Assembly (NCBI RefSeq): GCF_037038585.1
Contig: NC_092525.1
Coordinates: 31,026,367-31,090,366 of the forward strand
DNA from: Patagioenas fasciata
Taxonomy: Eukaryota > Chordata > Aves > Columbiformes > Columbidae
Direction: 5' to 3'
DNA: 64,000 nucleotides
Shown: piece after piece, positions 14,001 through 27,235 of the stretch
Layout: the number at the start of each line of letters is the position of its first letter
How positions within the stretch are numbered: position 1 is the first letter of the stretch
Program-made: the position numbers and the translations under genes
Notes under the pieces: generated by a model
Told to the model about the DNA's origin: nothing
Databases searched by the model: none
The model's input: the letters and a program-made list of their open reading frames with translations, nothing else

Positions 14001-17000
14001 CTCATAGCATCAACTCCAATAAAAACATACCCTGCCTCTATACTACTACAGCATCAGTGATCAATCAGAGACCAACAAAGCCATTTTGTGTTGATGTGTT
14101 TGTAAGTGCAGCCCAAGAACAGTAAAGGAACACTGATTTTCGCACCTTCAGTCTCAAAATGGTGGCAGCGACTCTGCTCTGCAGTGTTCTCGGTGACGAG
14201 CACAGGTGTGAACCTTGGGTTACGAGGCCCCGTGTCACTAACACAAGAGGAGCCCCAGGCTGCTCTCCCGACGCGAAGCTCAGATCAAGCAGCAGCTGAC
14301 CCTTCATCTTCTGCACAGGTGAAATTAGCTCACTCCTCTACATGAAGTTCAAATAATATCAGCTCAGTTATTCAGCAGAGCAGTTAGATGTTGCCAAAAC
14401 TGGTCCCACAAAAGGCTAGAGAGCACCCACCTCCAACCAGCAGCTCCCAGCAGCTCCCGGAACACAGCGAGTTGAACTGTTCAGTTCAGCTCCAGCAAAC
14501 AGTGATCATTTGACTACTTGCCATATAAATCAGTCATCATTTCTTATTTGCAGGAATGTAAAAGGTGACAATAGGAAAAGAGGCACAAAGAAGAGTTATT
14601 GTTCTCATGCAGAGATCTTTTGTATTAAGTTTCATCCTAAAATGAGCCCTCGCATCCAGGTTATGATAGCAATGCATACATACATTGAATCATAGACATT
14701 TACAGTGGGAAACACTAATAAAATTTTGACCCCAATTCAATGATCAGCTATGTTCTAATGCAGGATACGAACAGCTTACTTGTATTACATTGAGAAACAC
14801 AATGAAAACTAAAAAGTGTAATGATTATTACCTTATTAGCATAAAATTGAAGCACCCAAATCCATCATTAACTGAAAATATTAAGGGATTTATTTTTAGA
14901 GTCCAAAAAATTCCTTAAAATACGTGTCTTTTAGGCAAAATTTTCTGTTACTCCGAAGAGTTCTCTCCACTACAGGTTAATACTGTGAGGTTAGAAAACA
15001 CAAACTAATATTGATCTAAAAGCCAGTATATGAAAATAAAACAGAACAATAACTGTGAAATGCTATTAGCATATTTATATTTCAAATTCTATTTATGTCT
15101 ATAATTAAGCCTATAAGCAATCACAACTCATGCATAAAATAACATAAAATTAAGTATACATATAAAATATAAAACCAGAATAGAGTGCTGCCAGTGTTGC
15201 ATGTGTTATGCACAAAGAGACAGGATGATCATGTTTAATACTGTTATGAGATATATGCAAGTTGATTCCAGCGATTGCACTATTTCATAATATAAGCAAT
15301 TTTAGTCTCAAACTCTGGCAGAAATACAGTGTGAGCAACATTTCATCTTCTTATTTCAAAGGAACTATAATATGATTATGTTTGTATTTTTCACAGATAA
15401 AGCTGAACAAATCAAGGTACACCAGGTTTTAAATCATGCACATGTAGGGTTTATTAAACTATTTTTAAAAGAAACCATGTAATCAAAATATTTTTCCCCT
15501 ATGAAGTTTCTTTAGGCTCATTACAGTACTTCTGCATATAATTTATATTAATCTCAGCATTTTTGTTGGTTATTCACAAAGAAATAAGAGACAAATAGTC
15601 TTATTATAGGACAGAGAGACAGAACTACAAACCCCACAAAACTTAGCCTTATTCACAAAACAATCACATCGACTTTCAATTTTTTTTAATTTATTATGTC
15701 AAGGATTTCCATACATGAGTTCTTACAGTGTCTCATTGTCCCTGTAACAGCAAATACCAAATGGGGCAGGTGTACAAGAACTATCTTAATGAGACTGAAT
15801 AATTTTAAAAAGCTGGTGAATTCCCAATACTGATGATGTTCCCTGATAAAACTATTTCCCTCCTGTGGAACTTTGCATTACTTGCACTAAGGCCAGGCTC
15901 ATCTCCTGAATGGTAGGCTACTTCACTGTATGTGCTGCTCATAAAGGTTTATTTCCAAGAGATTATAATTAAAACCTTTAAATACAAACAGTGCCTATTA
16001 ATGCTATAAATAATGCCTTGAAAGATTACTACAAAAACGGAGTTCTATTCCTGCTCCTCCCTCTGCCAAGACAGAGATTGTTTTACCAACAGACCTCGGT
16101 CACGATGCCGGTGAGTAACGATTCTAAAAAACGAAACTGTAGAAAAGATTGATTTCTTGCAGAACGGAGTAATTTAATCTGTTACTACTCCAGTGTCCTC
16201 ATTTCTGCAGACAACACTACTCTGCTGTAGTAGTAGCATACATATGCAGCAAGACACAATGTTACGTGTAATAGTAAAAATTATCTGGATCTCATGTTGC
16301 CCCTTTGGTTACTTCAGTTTATACTTGCCACACAAAGGGTAATGAGAGAGAAGAGCTCCTCAGGTGACCAGACCATCCTTCTCCTCATACCACAGCAATG
16401 CAGACATACAGCAGTCAGGAATCAGACAAAAGGAGCAGAAAAAGTAAACATGTGCCACTTGCCAACAAACCTGCCTGATGCAGCTGGTGCCATCTCTTCC
16501 GGAGACTGGTGGATGCCTACCCACGGCATCCACGCAACGGCAGTTCTGCACAGCCTTCCGAGGACCGAGCACGTCTCTTCTGGATTAGAACGGATGCTCT
16601 GGGTGTCATGCATTCATGCAAAAACAGCTGTGAAATAGGGCTGACCTTGGGTTTGGGGTTTTGTTCCTATTTCTATGTATCTATCTTTGTCCTAAACACT
16701 TGATTCTTCAAGTAGTCAGGCCTATTGCAACAGCTTTCATTTTACCATGGTTTTCAAAGGGAGCAACAGTTTTGTAGCTGTGCTGTCCATGCAGAAGCAC
16801 AAATGTTTATACTCCAAAATTCTCCTAGAACTTTTGAATTCAACTCATTTCAATTAAAATCAGAGGTTAACAGCCTGAAAGAAATCAAGTTTCTATGACT
16901 TTGATGAAAACAGGTAGGAGAGAACAAAGAGACTACTGATAATTGAATGATTTATGCAGACAGCACCATCAATATCAGGCACTGGGGGACCCACCTGGCA

Positions 17001-19125
17001 GAGCACCATCATAAATGTCACTTCCCAAAGAAAGGCTTCATGTGCACAACTGTTTAGCAACAAAAAGGTCCACAGGAAATGATGCTTTACTAATCCTACT
17101 GTTCTAATAACTACTTACAATATAATATCCACAAGAAAGCTAGTTTATTTGTTAAATCACTTTTTTTCTTTGTGGATTTATTTTTCCTTGCAACTGAATT
17201 GTCCGATTCTGACAGCTACACACACTTCAATAACTTTTTAGACAGTGATACACATTCTTTAACAATTCTCAGGAGTTTTGACTTAGTTTCCCTGCGTTTT
17301 GCTCTTCTGTGTCTGCTTCAGCTCCCTTGGAGGGTGGAACATGCATTTCAATGACTTTTGTGCCCCAGGGGCTCAGAGGCTTGCCCATCTCCTTTTACAG
17401 TAAATGCAAACAAACCATCAGTTAACAGACAGCTGCAACATCCTTCCAAAAGAACAACCTTTAAAAATATTGTTTACTTGTCTGAACACAAGATATCCTC
17501 CTACCCTTCAAAATAAGTGACTGATTGATGGGTAGGAAAAAGCATTTGCTTTGACAGAATCAGACTGACATCAGTTTTCATGTTCTCTGCTGTCTGAATA
17601 GTATCAAGCTGATCAGATTTGTAATTCTTCTGAAGCACATCAAACCAAGCAAAAAACTGCAGTTCTTTCCTACACTGGTTTTGTTGATTTGTCCAATGTA
17701 AGTCAGTAACAAATTCAACTATGATAAAAATCCATTGTATAAACTGCCTTTTACAACTCTTGAAATATAGAAACCACCAAGCTGCTTACCATAACTTCGT
17801 TTGGCAGGAAGATGAGCACAGATCAGAAGAGAGCTGCAACTTACCCAATTGTCATTTGCTCCTTAACTTCTGTTACTCTTTTAATTGTCTGTTGCAGAAT
17901 GCTCGCTCTAACCAAATAATTAACCAAGAAGGCATCAGGCAATAATATTCAAGAAAATATATGAGTTTATATCCAAGTGCAACTGGCAACCGCTGATCCT
18001 ACAAATGGCTTTTCTTATGCAGATAATTACAGTAGGTGTCCAAATAGGGAAGAAACGGTTGGAGGGCCTGTATCTAATCTTGCAAGAAAGATGATCACAA
18101 TAACTGTATGCCTCAACTATTTTTGCGGTCATGGGCAATTTGAGATCACATGATGAGGTACACTATTCAACCCACTTCCCAAAATCAGCCGAGAGCATAT
18201 ACAATGGAATGATGTGCAAGGTGGATAAGGCCCCGACCAGACTTCAATGGCCAAGATTGCGATATAGGCTGTGCTGACTATTCTCCTTCCAGAAAAGTGG
18301 CACATTTTAAAGTAAGGATCTGGCTGAGAACATAAAATCCATCTGGCAAAACCTTGCAACATTTAGATTTGTAGAGATACTGATTACTTTTTCTTATGCT
18401 GTACATGCATTGGCCTTTTCTTACTTTTTATATTTGTCCTATCTACCACGAAATACAAGGAAAGAGCCTCTGTATCTTTTCAAGACTTTATACTCCACTA
18501 ATACAGTTTTTCAGCATAGATATTTTAACTGAAAATAGTTCAATTCTGAAACCTATAATTTAAAATACATGTTATTTTAATGTTTTAAAGACACTTGTTT
18601 TATTCTTCTTTATAAAAGCAAAAATTCATCTCCATGTACACTTATAACGACAGAAAATTAGACTTCCTCTCAGGAATCCACTTCAAAATAATATAGAACA
18701 GATTTGTAAAACCTGTTTAACCCAGTCTGTTTTCAACTGTGTCTGAAGTACTACATGTGCTACACACGAAAGACTCATTAAGAAGAGCTTTTACTCCTGT
18801 CTCATTAAGTAAGCCTCAGTGCATAAAATAACATGCAACATATGTATTTGAGACACTCCATATTAGGAAAAAATTTAAGAAACTCTCAAATAGTCTACAA
18901 CCGTTTATGTATTTGATATCTCAAACAGTAAAACCTAAAAATCTGAATAGTTTGCTTTAGTTGCTTTTCTTGTATAGAGATATGATCTCACAGTCTGAGT
19001 ATGAAACTGGAAATCAAAATGTCTTACATAATGATTTGCCAAACTACACTATGGGAACCAACCAAATTGTACCAGTCTTCCCCCACTACAATGGAGATAA
19101 ATTCCTTTGCATTGAATTGATCAAA

Positions 19126-19752
19126 TTTATTCAGTTAACAAAGAATACTTGAGACATTTGGCTTCCAGGAGTGAGTTTTAGAAAGCAGTAAAGCATACGT
19201 TTAGTTACATGCTAAAACCAATTGAAATAGCACTTCTAGTTACTGAGAAACTCATTAGTTCCAATTTTTTTACTACTGGACAATTTATCTAGTCTTGGTA
19301 AAGAATGGTATCAGGTAAATTAGAAAACAAAGCACGTTAATAATCACAAGAAATAAGTATCCAATTCTCCCTAGGCAAACAGAACTTCCACAACCTAATT
19401 TGTAAAAATGATGTCTATAATTTGAAACATCATATCAAAGCAAAACACATACTAGTGATTAAATATATATATATATAGAAGCTGTCCAAGGCCACTGACC
19501 AATAAAAAACAAAAAAAGCTAAAGATAGGGAAATTTTAATAGGGAGTTATCACTTAGCAGCTTCTAAAATGACAGAAGACTTGACAGAAGTCTTGAGAGA
19601 CGGAAGCCTGAAGTCTGTATATACTGCTCTGACAGTTTAATTGAATCAAGGTATCTAAAGATGTACAGACAGTAAAACCAGATAAAGTGCAAAAAGGAAT
19701 CCATAAACTATCAAAGACAAGATTACAATTGGCTTTACCTTAGCTTTTTAAT
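19126..19752 (-). terminator. candidate RWDD3 polyadenylation signals
   Basis: Downstream of the RWDD3 stop, the minus strand has an ATTAAA at 19752-19747 (about 260 nt past the stop) and a canonical AATAAA at 19131-19126 (about 880 nt past it). Either could end the 3' UTR; the sequence alone does not decide. Confidence 0.22.
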
Positions 19753-20012
19753 CAATTTAAATTCTCCACTTGACTGTTTTTACACATTTTAGAATGAAAA
19801 CTAACATTCAAAAAGACACTTCTAATTTTTTTCAAAAACTTATCAATTCTTAACATACGAATTACCTTCTCCTTCTTGCAAAAGGATTGCTACTTCTGGC
19901 ATTTTTTACAAAAAAGCTTTAACATTGTTTGCCAAATGAGTCCTTTTATCTTCCCTCAGCATCTGTAATCAGCTACTGCTTGGGTCAAAGAGTCCAGTGT
20001 TTTCTTTTAATA

Positions 20013-20127
20013 TCATTTTAAGAGAGGAGGCACAAACTCAGAGAAAAGAGCTGTAAGTCCTGCAGTTTCAAATTCCTTTTGTAGCTCAGCCAGTGTTGAA
20101 TATTCTTTGACTTCAAACGTCTGAAAC
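20013..20127 (-). CDS. RWDD3: RWDD3 coding exon 4 with stop codon
   Basis: The acceptor ATGTAG precedes GTTTCAGACG. It encodes [20 protein letters not shown], then [17 protein letters not shown] and a TGA stop at 20015-20013. The end aligns with the human C-terminus (FSEFVLALVK-like). Confidence 0.93.
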
Positions 20128-23100
20128 CTACATTGTAAAAGGGAAACTCATGAATATGCCTAGATTTGTCAGAATGTAATTATCGATTCTATTACTTTTC
20201 TATCCACAACAGTACTAAATTATACCTTCTGTGCCGTGACTGTACTTGTGTCTCACACAGTACACTCATCATTTTCTCTTTGCATTTCTTTCCGCTTGAG
20301 TCCACATCCACCTTAGAAGTTTTCTGAAGAATCATGTACTCCTAAATGACAAAAAAGAACAAGTTATTAAATGTCATCTAGTATATTTGACGTTTAGTAA
20401 AATGCAAAAATCTACATGAAACATACAGATTTTTTCAGAATATAGCAATTAAACTTTGAAAGTGCCCATCCCAAAAAGTGCACGACTGCTTCTATTCACC
20501 AGCTTGAAGCTAAGCGCAGTCTTAAGTGATCTAGAGAACATGAGTTTGAAAAGCCAAAACATTCTCCTCCAGTATCACCACAAAAACCTGCCTAATGCAG
20601 TGGGAGTTCGTAAGTACAAACTACAAGTTCAAAGCCCAAGTGTGTGCTGGGAGCACCACATGGTCTAAGTCAAGCAAAGAGACAGTCAGTAATGAGCTAG
20701 AAAAATGTCTGTTATTAATTTCTCATCAGAAGTTTTCTGGGACATGTGGGAAATACAGGAGACTGAACCTAGGCATATTACAGTCAGGAAACATAGGGAA
20801 GACAGGAGTATAATTACAGTGGGAAGCAAACAGATATAGGCCGCAGGTCTGCAAGTATCACTGGTTTCTTCCTCATAGAATATCTTCTTTTCCTTAAACA
20901 CAGAATAAAGTTGTTGGGCTTTCTACTCTTCTAATGATCAATCTGTTTCCAAAATTGTTCATCTTAGAAAAACACACACAAAATATTCAGACACATAGGT
21001 TTCAGTGGTAAATCGATAGAACTAGTCAACATTCATTGTTCCAGCACCTTAATGTTGCTTCTGTCACCCTGAAGAAGAATCAATATTATCTTGCCCATGA
21101 ACATCAGTCTTCCAGTCAGCCTTAGATCTGAAGCCCATCTTTCCACAGTTTTGACATATTTTGCCTTTGCTCTCATGTGATCTAAATGCAAAAGGATCAT
21201 CCAGATACCATCCTCTGTACTTGTTCCACTTGACAAAGTAGTTTTTTCACTGCAAACTGTTGCTGATTGCTTAATGACATATTTAAGATGCTGCTGTATC
21301 CAAAGGATCAGATCGTGTACCATGGGTTCAGAAAGATGTTTCTTTGCTTGTTCAAGTAATTTATCTTTCACGTCCATACACTGGGCCCTTGTAAGCTGGT
21401 CTGAGTTAACAGAAATATCTGGTAGAATTGATGGATAATTGACTGGTAAATGAAATAACAGCTTTAAAATTACATCTGTATCCAGCAGTCCTTTCACGCT
21501 GATTTGAATTCTAAATGTGATTCCATGTGTCTCTGGAAAGTATAAAAAAAAACAAACAAAAAACCATTAATAGTTTGCTTGAAGTTGAACTATATATATA
21601 TTATTAAGTAATTTTCTTTAACAATTCAACTCAAATGACTGCCACTCTAAACAAAATAAGGGATGTGGCAGGGAGGGGGGGCACTTCAGGGGGGAACGGG
21701 TTGCAACCAATGGCTCAAGCTATTCTTGCAGGGAATCCTGAAATGAAACACCCATATCATACTGGAAGGAAAGTTATTAACACATTCTAAAAAGCATTCA
21801 CACCTTTTGGCTCTTTCAAAGTCTAGACAAGCCAGTAATAAAGAATTGTCTCTCTCAGAAACACATAAGTCGGCTTCTACAGCTCAATAGTAGCAGCAAG
21901 GACAACTGAAAATGGAGACTTTTCTGGATGGACTCAGCACTGCCCTGACTTTGCTCCTAGAGAAATCCCTAAGACTTTAACATTAATACCAGTGCAAGGC
22001 AAACAGAGTAGTACGGAGCATTTTTTAGGACAACCATTCAAAAGCAGTTCCACAGTAAAGAGAGACTTGGAAATAAAAAAGCCAGATTCGTTGTCCCCTA
22101 CAACTTTCCGAGAAAATATGCTTAATTCTTTTCTGCCAACTTCTCTACATTTACAACATTTGGATTGACATAATGAAAACATCTCTGCTGTACATCTCTC
22201 CCTAGATATTACATATGTATTACATATGTATGCATATACTTATAAAAATGTATGTGTATATATCTGCATATCAACTCAAAACCTTTTGTTGGTCTATTTC
22301 AGAATAGAATTATTTTCAGAGGGAAAAAAATATATACAGTATGAACCAGGAAGGGCAAAAGACCACATCCTCCTGATGAATCACACAATCAAAGATGCTG
22401 AGTATGAAACTTATGTACAGTAGTTTCTGCAATAAAACCTTCTTGACTAAAACGTTTCACAGAAAAACAATATAAAACTTCATGAAGTAAAAAGCGGGGA
22501 CAAAGACCTAACCTACTTTTGCTCCTCTGCCATGAAGAAAGAGGGTATCAGATAAAGATGATCTTCCTCAGATGTTCTCTGTTTCACCCCTTTGATGCAT
22601 TCTAAACACTTCACCCCTTTTTCTTTTAAAAAAAATGCTAAAATGTCAGGTTGATTCATTCTATGAGGGCAAGAGAAGCCAGATTTGAAAGGCAGATTTG
22701 AGGAGAACCGGATTTCAGAGGAGCTCCTTTGAAGTGACTCGCCTTCTTCTCCCCCTACCTTATCTTACTTTCATTTAAATGACAGTCCATTGAATTATGT
22801 TTGATTAGTACTGCTGATGCCGCTAACCAGTCTCAGTGCTCTCTGTGATTTTATATTTGAACCCTAGTAAATAAGTGAAAGAACCTAAAAGTGACTTGGA
22901 CAGACAGAAGCACTTCAGAGAGCTTAGTCAAAGGCTTGTTTCCAAACCTCCCTCCTGGGTCATACAAAGAACTCTAGGTTAGGGTAGTAGCAAAATAATA
23001 TAAGCAAACCCTCCAGACTCAATAATCAAACACGAGCATTATTATAAAGAAGTTTCCAAACACCTACAACCCGTTGCTACCTCAAGAGAATCAAATCCAG

Positions 23101-26100
23101 TGCCGAAAGTAGTGGATGCAAATCCACCTAATTAAATGAACTTACACCAAATCATGCCCATCTCTACAGGCACTACATGGCAAAGCCTCATTCCCTGTCA
23201 ACAGGAGTTGGTCTCCAGTCTTCTAAGACCCTATGAAAGGTTCCAGGCTATTTTTAAGGCAAGTTTATCCCATCTGGCAGCACTCTCATTCATGGGCAGC
23301 AGCTATGCAGGAGGACCTGAAGCCTTCCCATTCCAAACTCTGTCTTCTGCTGCCCTGACAATCATTTCTTACTGGGCACCAACTCCTCTGCCACTACACC
23401 AGGCTCAGTACACATAACCACAGGCAAGAAGAAAAGCCTGCAGTGCACCTCGTGGGGCACCCAGCACCTCCTGGCCACGATGAGGGTCCCCACACATGCA
23501 CACAGCAGCCCCTGCCCACCCGTCTCCTTCCAGCTGCCCCTTGCCAGGTACGCGCCAGGTGAAAGCGACCTGCACGGGGCAAAACGGGACCCACATTATT
23601 GTATTCCCACCCATGAATCACTTTATTTTCAGCTGTGTTGCCGAGAAACTTTAAAATACACAGCCTATAAACGAGCTGAATACTACTCTATTGCCAGCCT
23701 AATTACAGTGACAGAGAAACATGTTACCTTTCTGATAATCCTCCTAGGATTTTTTCACTAGCTTGTCACAATAGATCTCACCAACTCGGAACTAACTGAG
23801 GGATAAACAGACCAGCCAACCTGGCCCCTTCGGCAAGGGCCTCCTGCTGCAGCCATCAGACTCTTAAGCCTGCGACAATCTCACACCTTTCGCTGTGATG
23901 ATGAACTAATCCACAGGCAGCGGCGCAGCCTCGCACCCCAAGGTGCATCACCCTGAGCCATCGCAAAAAGCCCAGCCGTGCTCATTTACATCTGCCTCAG
24001 ACTTACTTTTAAAAAGGAGGGCCAGTTCAAAATGTTTGTGGGGCTACGGTATCTAAAGTTTATTTAAACACTCCAGCGTCCATTCTCTGCACCAGCGCTG
24101 CAGCCGCTGGCAGAACAAAGAGCGAAGCACCGTCGCTGTGCGTGACGGGGCTCTACCGAAATATTTCCTTTGTTTGCACACACTAGAAGGGCTGAGCTGT
24201 CTCCACAGCAAAATGGTGATTATGTCTGAAATAAAAAGTTGGGTATGACCGTTCTGTTGGCATTTAATGTGCAAATAAGACTAAACTCAATACATTTTAA
24301 CTCGTTTTCCCCCATAGCTGCATACTTATCAGCATATTTAGCTCTAGCGTACTTCAGATTTTTCTTATGTTCCATGTCAACCAGACAGATAACTCCCTCC
24401 TCCCCTGCCCAAAGGCATTTTATGCAACACATGCAGACTATTTTTAAATTCAGAAAATGGCATCTACTAACTTACAAGCTTAGAATATATATTTTTATAG
24501 CAAGCTTGGCATGCGAACCAGAGCAGAAAAGATTAACAAGTAAATTATGGATTTCTATCTGTAACACTAATCTTTGTAAATAGGTATGTAAGGTAAAAAA
24601 TATATGCTGCAATTATTTAAATTAATCAACACATTGGTTTTGATAAAAACATATTTTACATCCTGCATTGTTAAATTCTCGAAAGCCAAAGTTTTCAGCA
24701 TACCAAGAGATCTGCAAAAAGCATTTTCTTATGTTTCTCAAAACCATAAATCCACAGTGGCCTCCTTTTTGATCCTGCGGATCTACACACAAATTACTCT
24801 TAATGTATTAGAGACAGCCTCACATAACAGTCTTACTGAAAGTTACTTCTGTGCACTGTTTGTCAATGACAATTTATACGCTTTGAAGAGATAAAGCAAA
24901 CATAAACTAATGAAGTTAACTGTATACAAAATAAAGGATTCTGTAGCTCCAAAGTAAAAGACATAGATTCACAAAGTAAGAAAACTACCAACAAACGTTG
25001 TTGTAAATAATCTGTTCAATTCCAGCAGAAAGCAATGGAAATCAACCAGTTACGTATGATCCTAACATTTCATGAACTCGGTCTGGCTAAAGGCCCTGCC
25101 AGGTCACATAACATCAATATAACAGCCTGTTGCTGTTGTGCACTCACAGCACCTCACTTTACATTCCAGGAAGGTTTCTAAGCCCTTTACATCCTGATAA
25201 CTTATAAACACTAAATCATTTTTCTGTATACGAAGCACAGGGAAGTATGTGTGTATATTTCTCTAACAGGTTTGGAGGAATAGAACCTGTATATGCAATG
25301 TTCAGATATGTTCACATTTTTTAAAAATAAGTATCTGCTAAGCCTGGAAACTGTATTTGCAAACTATGCCTGAAATAACATTGCTGAACTTTTTGACTTT
25401 AAGAAAATAAAACTCAGCCAAAACATTTTATCCATCATATTTTTAAAATACACCTCTAAATACCAATCCAAAAAATGAAATGGCAGAACCACCTGCCTAC
25501 ACTGGAGCAAGAGGTGTGTCACGCAGATCTAGACACAAAACAACTCTGCTTTTAGGTCACCCCAGTTACCTGTGCTCCATGCAGACGCTATTGTCTTCAT
25601 CTCTTTGAGGCTGTCTATACACAAAGTCCTCTTTTCATGTAACCACTTGGTGTTCTGCACAAATCTATTTCAACATGTATTTTCAAATAAAAGTTTGAGG
25701 TTTATTCAATTAATTTCTTAGTAACTTTTTAGTTAAAGCGAGTCACTGAAAAGCAGCCACATGTAAGTTCATACCAAAGCAGCGAAAACTTATTTTCACA
25801 GGATGGCTGAGGTTGGCAGGGACCTCTGGAGGTCCTGTCCAACTCCCTGTTCAAACAGGACCACCTACAGCAGGCTGCCCACAGCTTTTGAGTATCTCCC
25901 AGGATGGAGACTCCACAACCTCTCTGGGCAACGTGTCCCAGTGCTCTGTCACTCTCACAGTAAAAAAAGTGTTTCTTTATCGATCCCAGTTTTTTCGGTC
26001 TGAATACAAACACAGACCAAGCCTGATGGCAGGCCACCAATCCACTTTTAACGGCGTTCTCCAGGATTTTCCCGCCGTCCACCCAGTGGGAAGCTGCATG

Positions 26101-27235
26101 CTGGAATTGCCAGGAACTGGGCAGCACACTGCAATGGCCCCCGGACACCAGGAATGGCCAGTGATATTGGATATATGCATATATGTGTGTACGTACGTAT
26201 CTCCAATAAATGTCGAGGATAGTTGTCACACCTGTAGTAGGCACTAAGCAAAATGTCCTTATGCTCTGGATCTGCACAGACACGGACCCCTCTCATACCC
26301 CACCTGAGGCTTTCTTTAAGCCTGACAGTGACTGCTGTTGTACACTGGAACTACCGAGATTTATTCTCCCTTGCTGAAGGGGCATCTTCGCAGCACTGTG
26401 ACAGCACAGTCTGATAAAAGTAATCTCTCGTGTTCTGACCAGTGTGGCCACCATGGGTGACGCAGAAAACGTGGAGTAAAGGTGTCCACAGTTACTGTGC
26501 TCCCGGGAGCAAGTACCACACATCATCTCACCTTCCTACCTACAGCAAACACAGAAGATGAGCCTTAGTACCCTGTAACACCTACAGCCACATGCATATT
26601 GCTGAAACCAGAGACCACTCAGCATGTCATAAGGCCCAGGTTATTGCCTTATCCCCAGAGATGACTCCAGGCTTCTTATGCACAGCCACAGCTGCACTCC
26701 TCTTAAACATTACAGGACAAGTACCTGATCTTGTTACACGCGTGAGCTGCAACTGCTAATTCACCAGAACAGCAGCCAGCCCGTTCCCAGTGCTGTTCAT
26801 CACCCACTGTTAATTACCCACGCGCCGCAATCTGCCGGAATTAAGGCGATCGCTAGTTAGGAACGAGTGGAACCCGCTGGCACCTGTCCCCTGCAGAGGC
26901 CGGCAGCACACACACGCAGCAGGGCGGGCAGGCAGCACCCATCTGCGGCGCGGCCGCTAACAGCCAGCGACTACCGCGGCGCTGCCGCCGGGCAGAGCCC
27001 CCGCAGCAGCCCCAGAGCGCCGGGCCGGGCCGCCCGGGCCGGGCAGCGGGACGAGCTCCGGCCGAGCTGGGTGCCGCGAGGGCAGCGCAGCGAGACCCGG
27101 CCGAGCGGAGCGACCCGCGGCTCTGGGCACAGCAGCGCGGCCGCCTTCACCTGAGACCGCCAGCACCTCGCAGGCGTCCGGCTCGCAGTAGATGGCGGCC
27201 AGAGCCGACAGCTCCTCCAGCGCCAGCTCCGACAT
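20013..27235 (-). CDS. RWDD3: RWD domain-containing protein 3 (RSUME), complete, four coding exons
   Basis: Coding exons on the minus strand are 27235-27151, 21532-21048, 20341-20226 and 20127-20013, all with GT-AG introns and consistent phases (1, 0, 2). They total 801 nt and 266 residues; human RWDD3 has about 267. The RWD domain fills the N-terminal half, with the hallmark YPSILP at residues 61-66. The C-terminal half carries the conserved blocks [11 protein letters not shown] and [17 protein letters not shown], then [19 protein letters not shown]. From work on the human protein, RWDD3 binds UBC9 and promotes sumoylation of targets such as IkB and HIF1A; I infer the same role here. The start at 27235 aligns with the human N-terminus (EELSALAAI), although the frame stays open upstream to an ATG at 27424. 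It is downstream of HCCS and TLCD4 on the same strand. Identification is very secure. Confidence 0.95.
20226..20341 (-). CDS. RWDD3: RWDD3 coding exon 3
   Basis: 116 nt, entered in phase 0 after TTTAG and left in phase 2 before GTATAA. It encodes [19 protein letters not shown], then [19 protein letters not shown], closely matching human RWDD3. Confidence 0.93.
20342..21047 (-). other. RWDD3 intron 2
   Basis: A 706-nt intron between exons 2 and 3 with a GT donor (21047) and AG acceptor (20342). I see no repeats or coding similarity in it. Confidence 0.8.
21048..21532 (-). CDS. RWDD3: RWDD3 coding exon 2 (main RWD and central region)
   Basis: At 485 nt this is the largest exon, encoding residues 29-190. 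The acceptor TTTCCAG precedes AGACACATGG, and the donor follows AACATTAAG with GTGCTG. It holds most of the RWD fold (FRIQISVKG through YPSILP to LWIQQHLK) and the conserved [19 protein letters not shown] block. Confidence 0.95.
21533..27150 (-). other. RWDD3 intron 1
   Basis: A 5.6-kb intron with no exon-like similarity inside. It contains a CR1 fragment (25797-25980), a G-rich run at 21671-21700, a GC-rich patch around 23410-23590, and otherwise AT-rich unique sequence. The open frames within it are not supported as genes. Confidence 0.75.
25797..25980 (-). mobile_element. CR1 LINE 3' fragment
   Basis: Read on the minus strand this gives the end of the CR1 reverse-transcriptase ORF ([18 protein letters not shown]-like) and the 3' tail, ending near a degenerate form of the family's terminal ATTCTGTG repeat. 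On the plus strand it has the familiar GGGACCTCTGGAGGTC and GATGGAGACTCCACAACCTC blocks. It is a typical 5'-truncated CR1 copy of birds and reptiles, without coding potential. The higher-coordinate boundary is approximate because similarity fades after about 25980. Confidence 0.9.

Larger units (their letters stand above)
1..20012. other. gene desert downstream of RWDD3
   Basis: No exon with recognisable protein similarity was found on either strand. The open frames here are short, without splice-site support or family motifs. Supported contents are the MITE at 4800-5010, the hAT fragment at 7954-8042, an A/C-rich tract at 1326-1377, GC-rich CpG-poor patches at 8440-8930 and 10500-10790, and AT-rich stretches resembling conserved enhancers (about 2260-2640, 6660-7150, 15020-15560). 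In human a large gene-poor interval follows RWDD3 before PTBP2, which fits. Confidence 0.7.

Noticed and set aside
25729-26283. Minus-strand open frame of 184 residues in RWDD3 intron 1
   Set aside because: Part of it is the CR1 fragment and the rest has no similarity; not a host gene.
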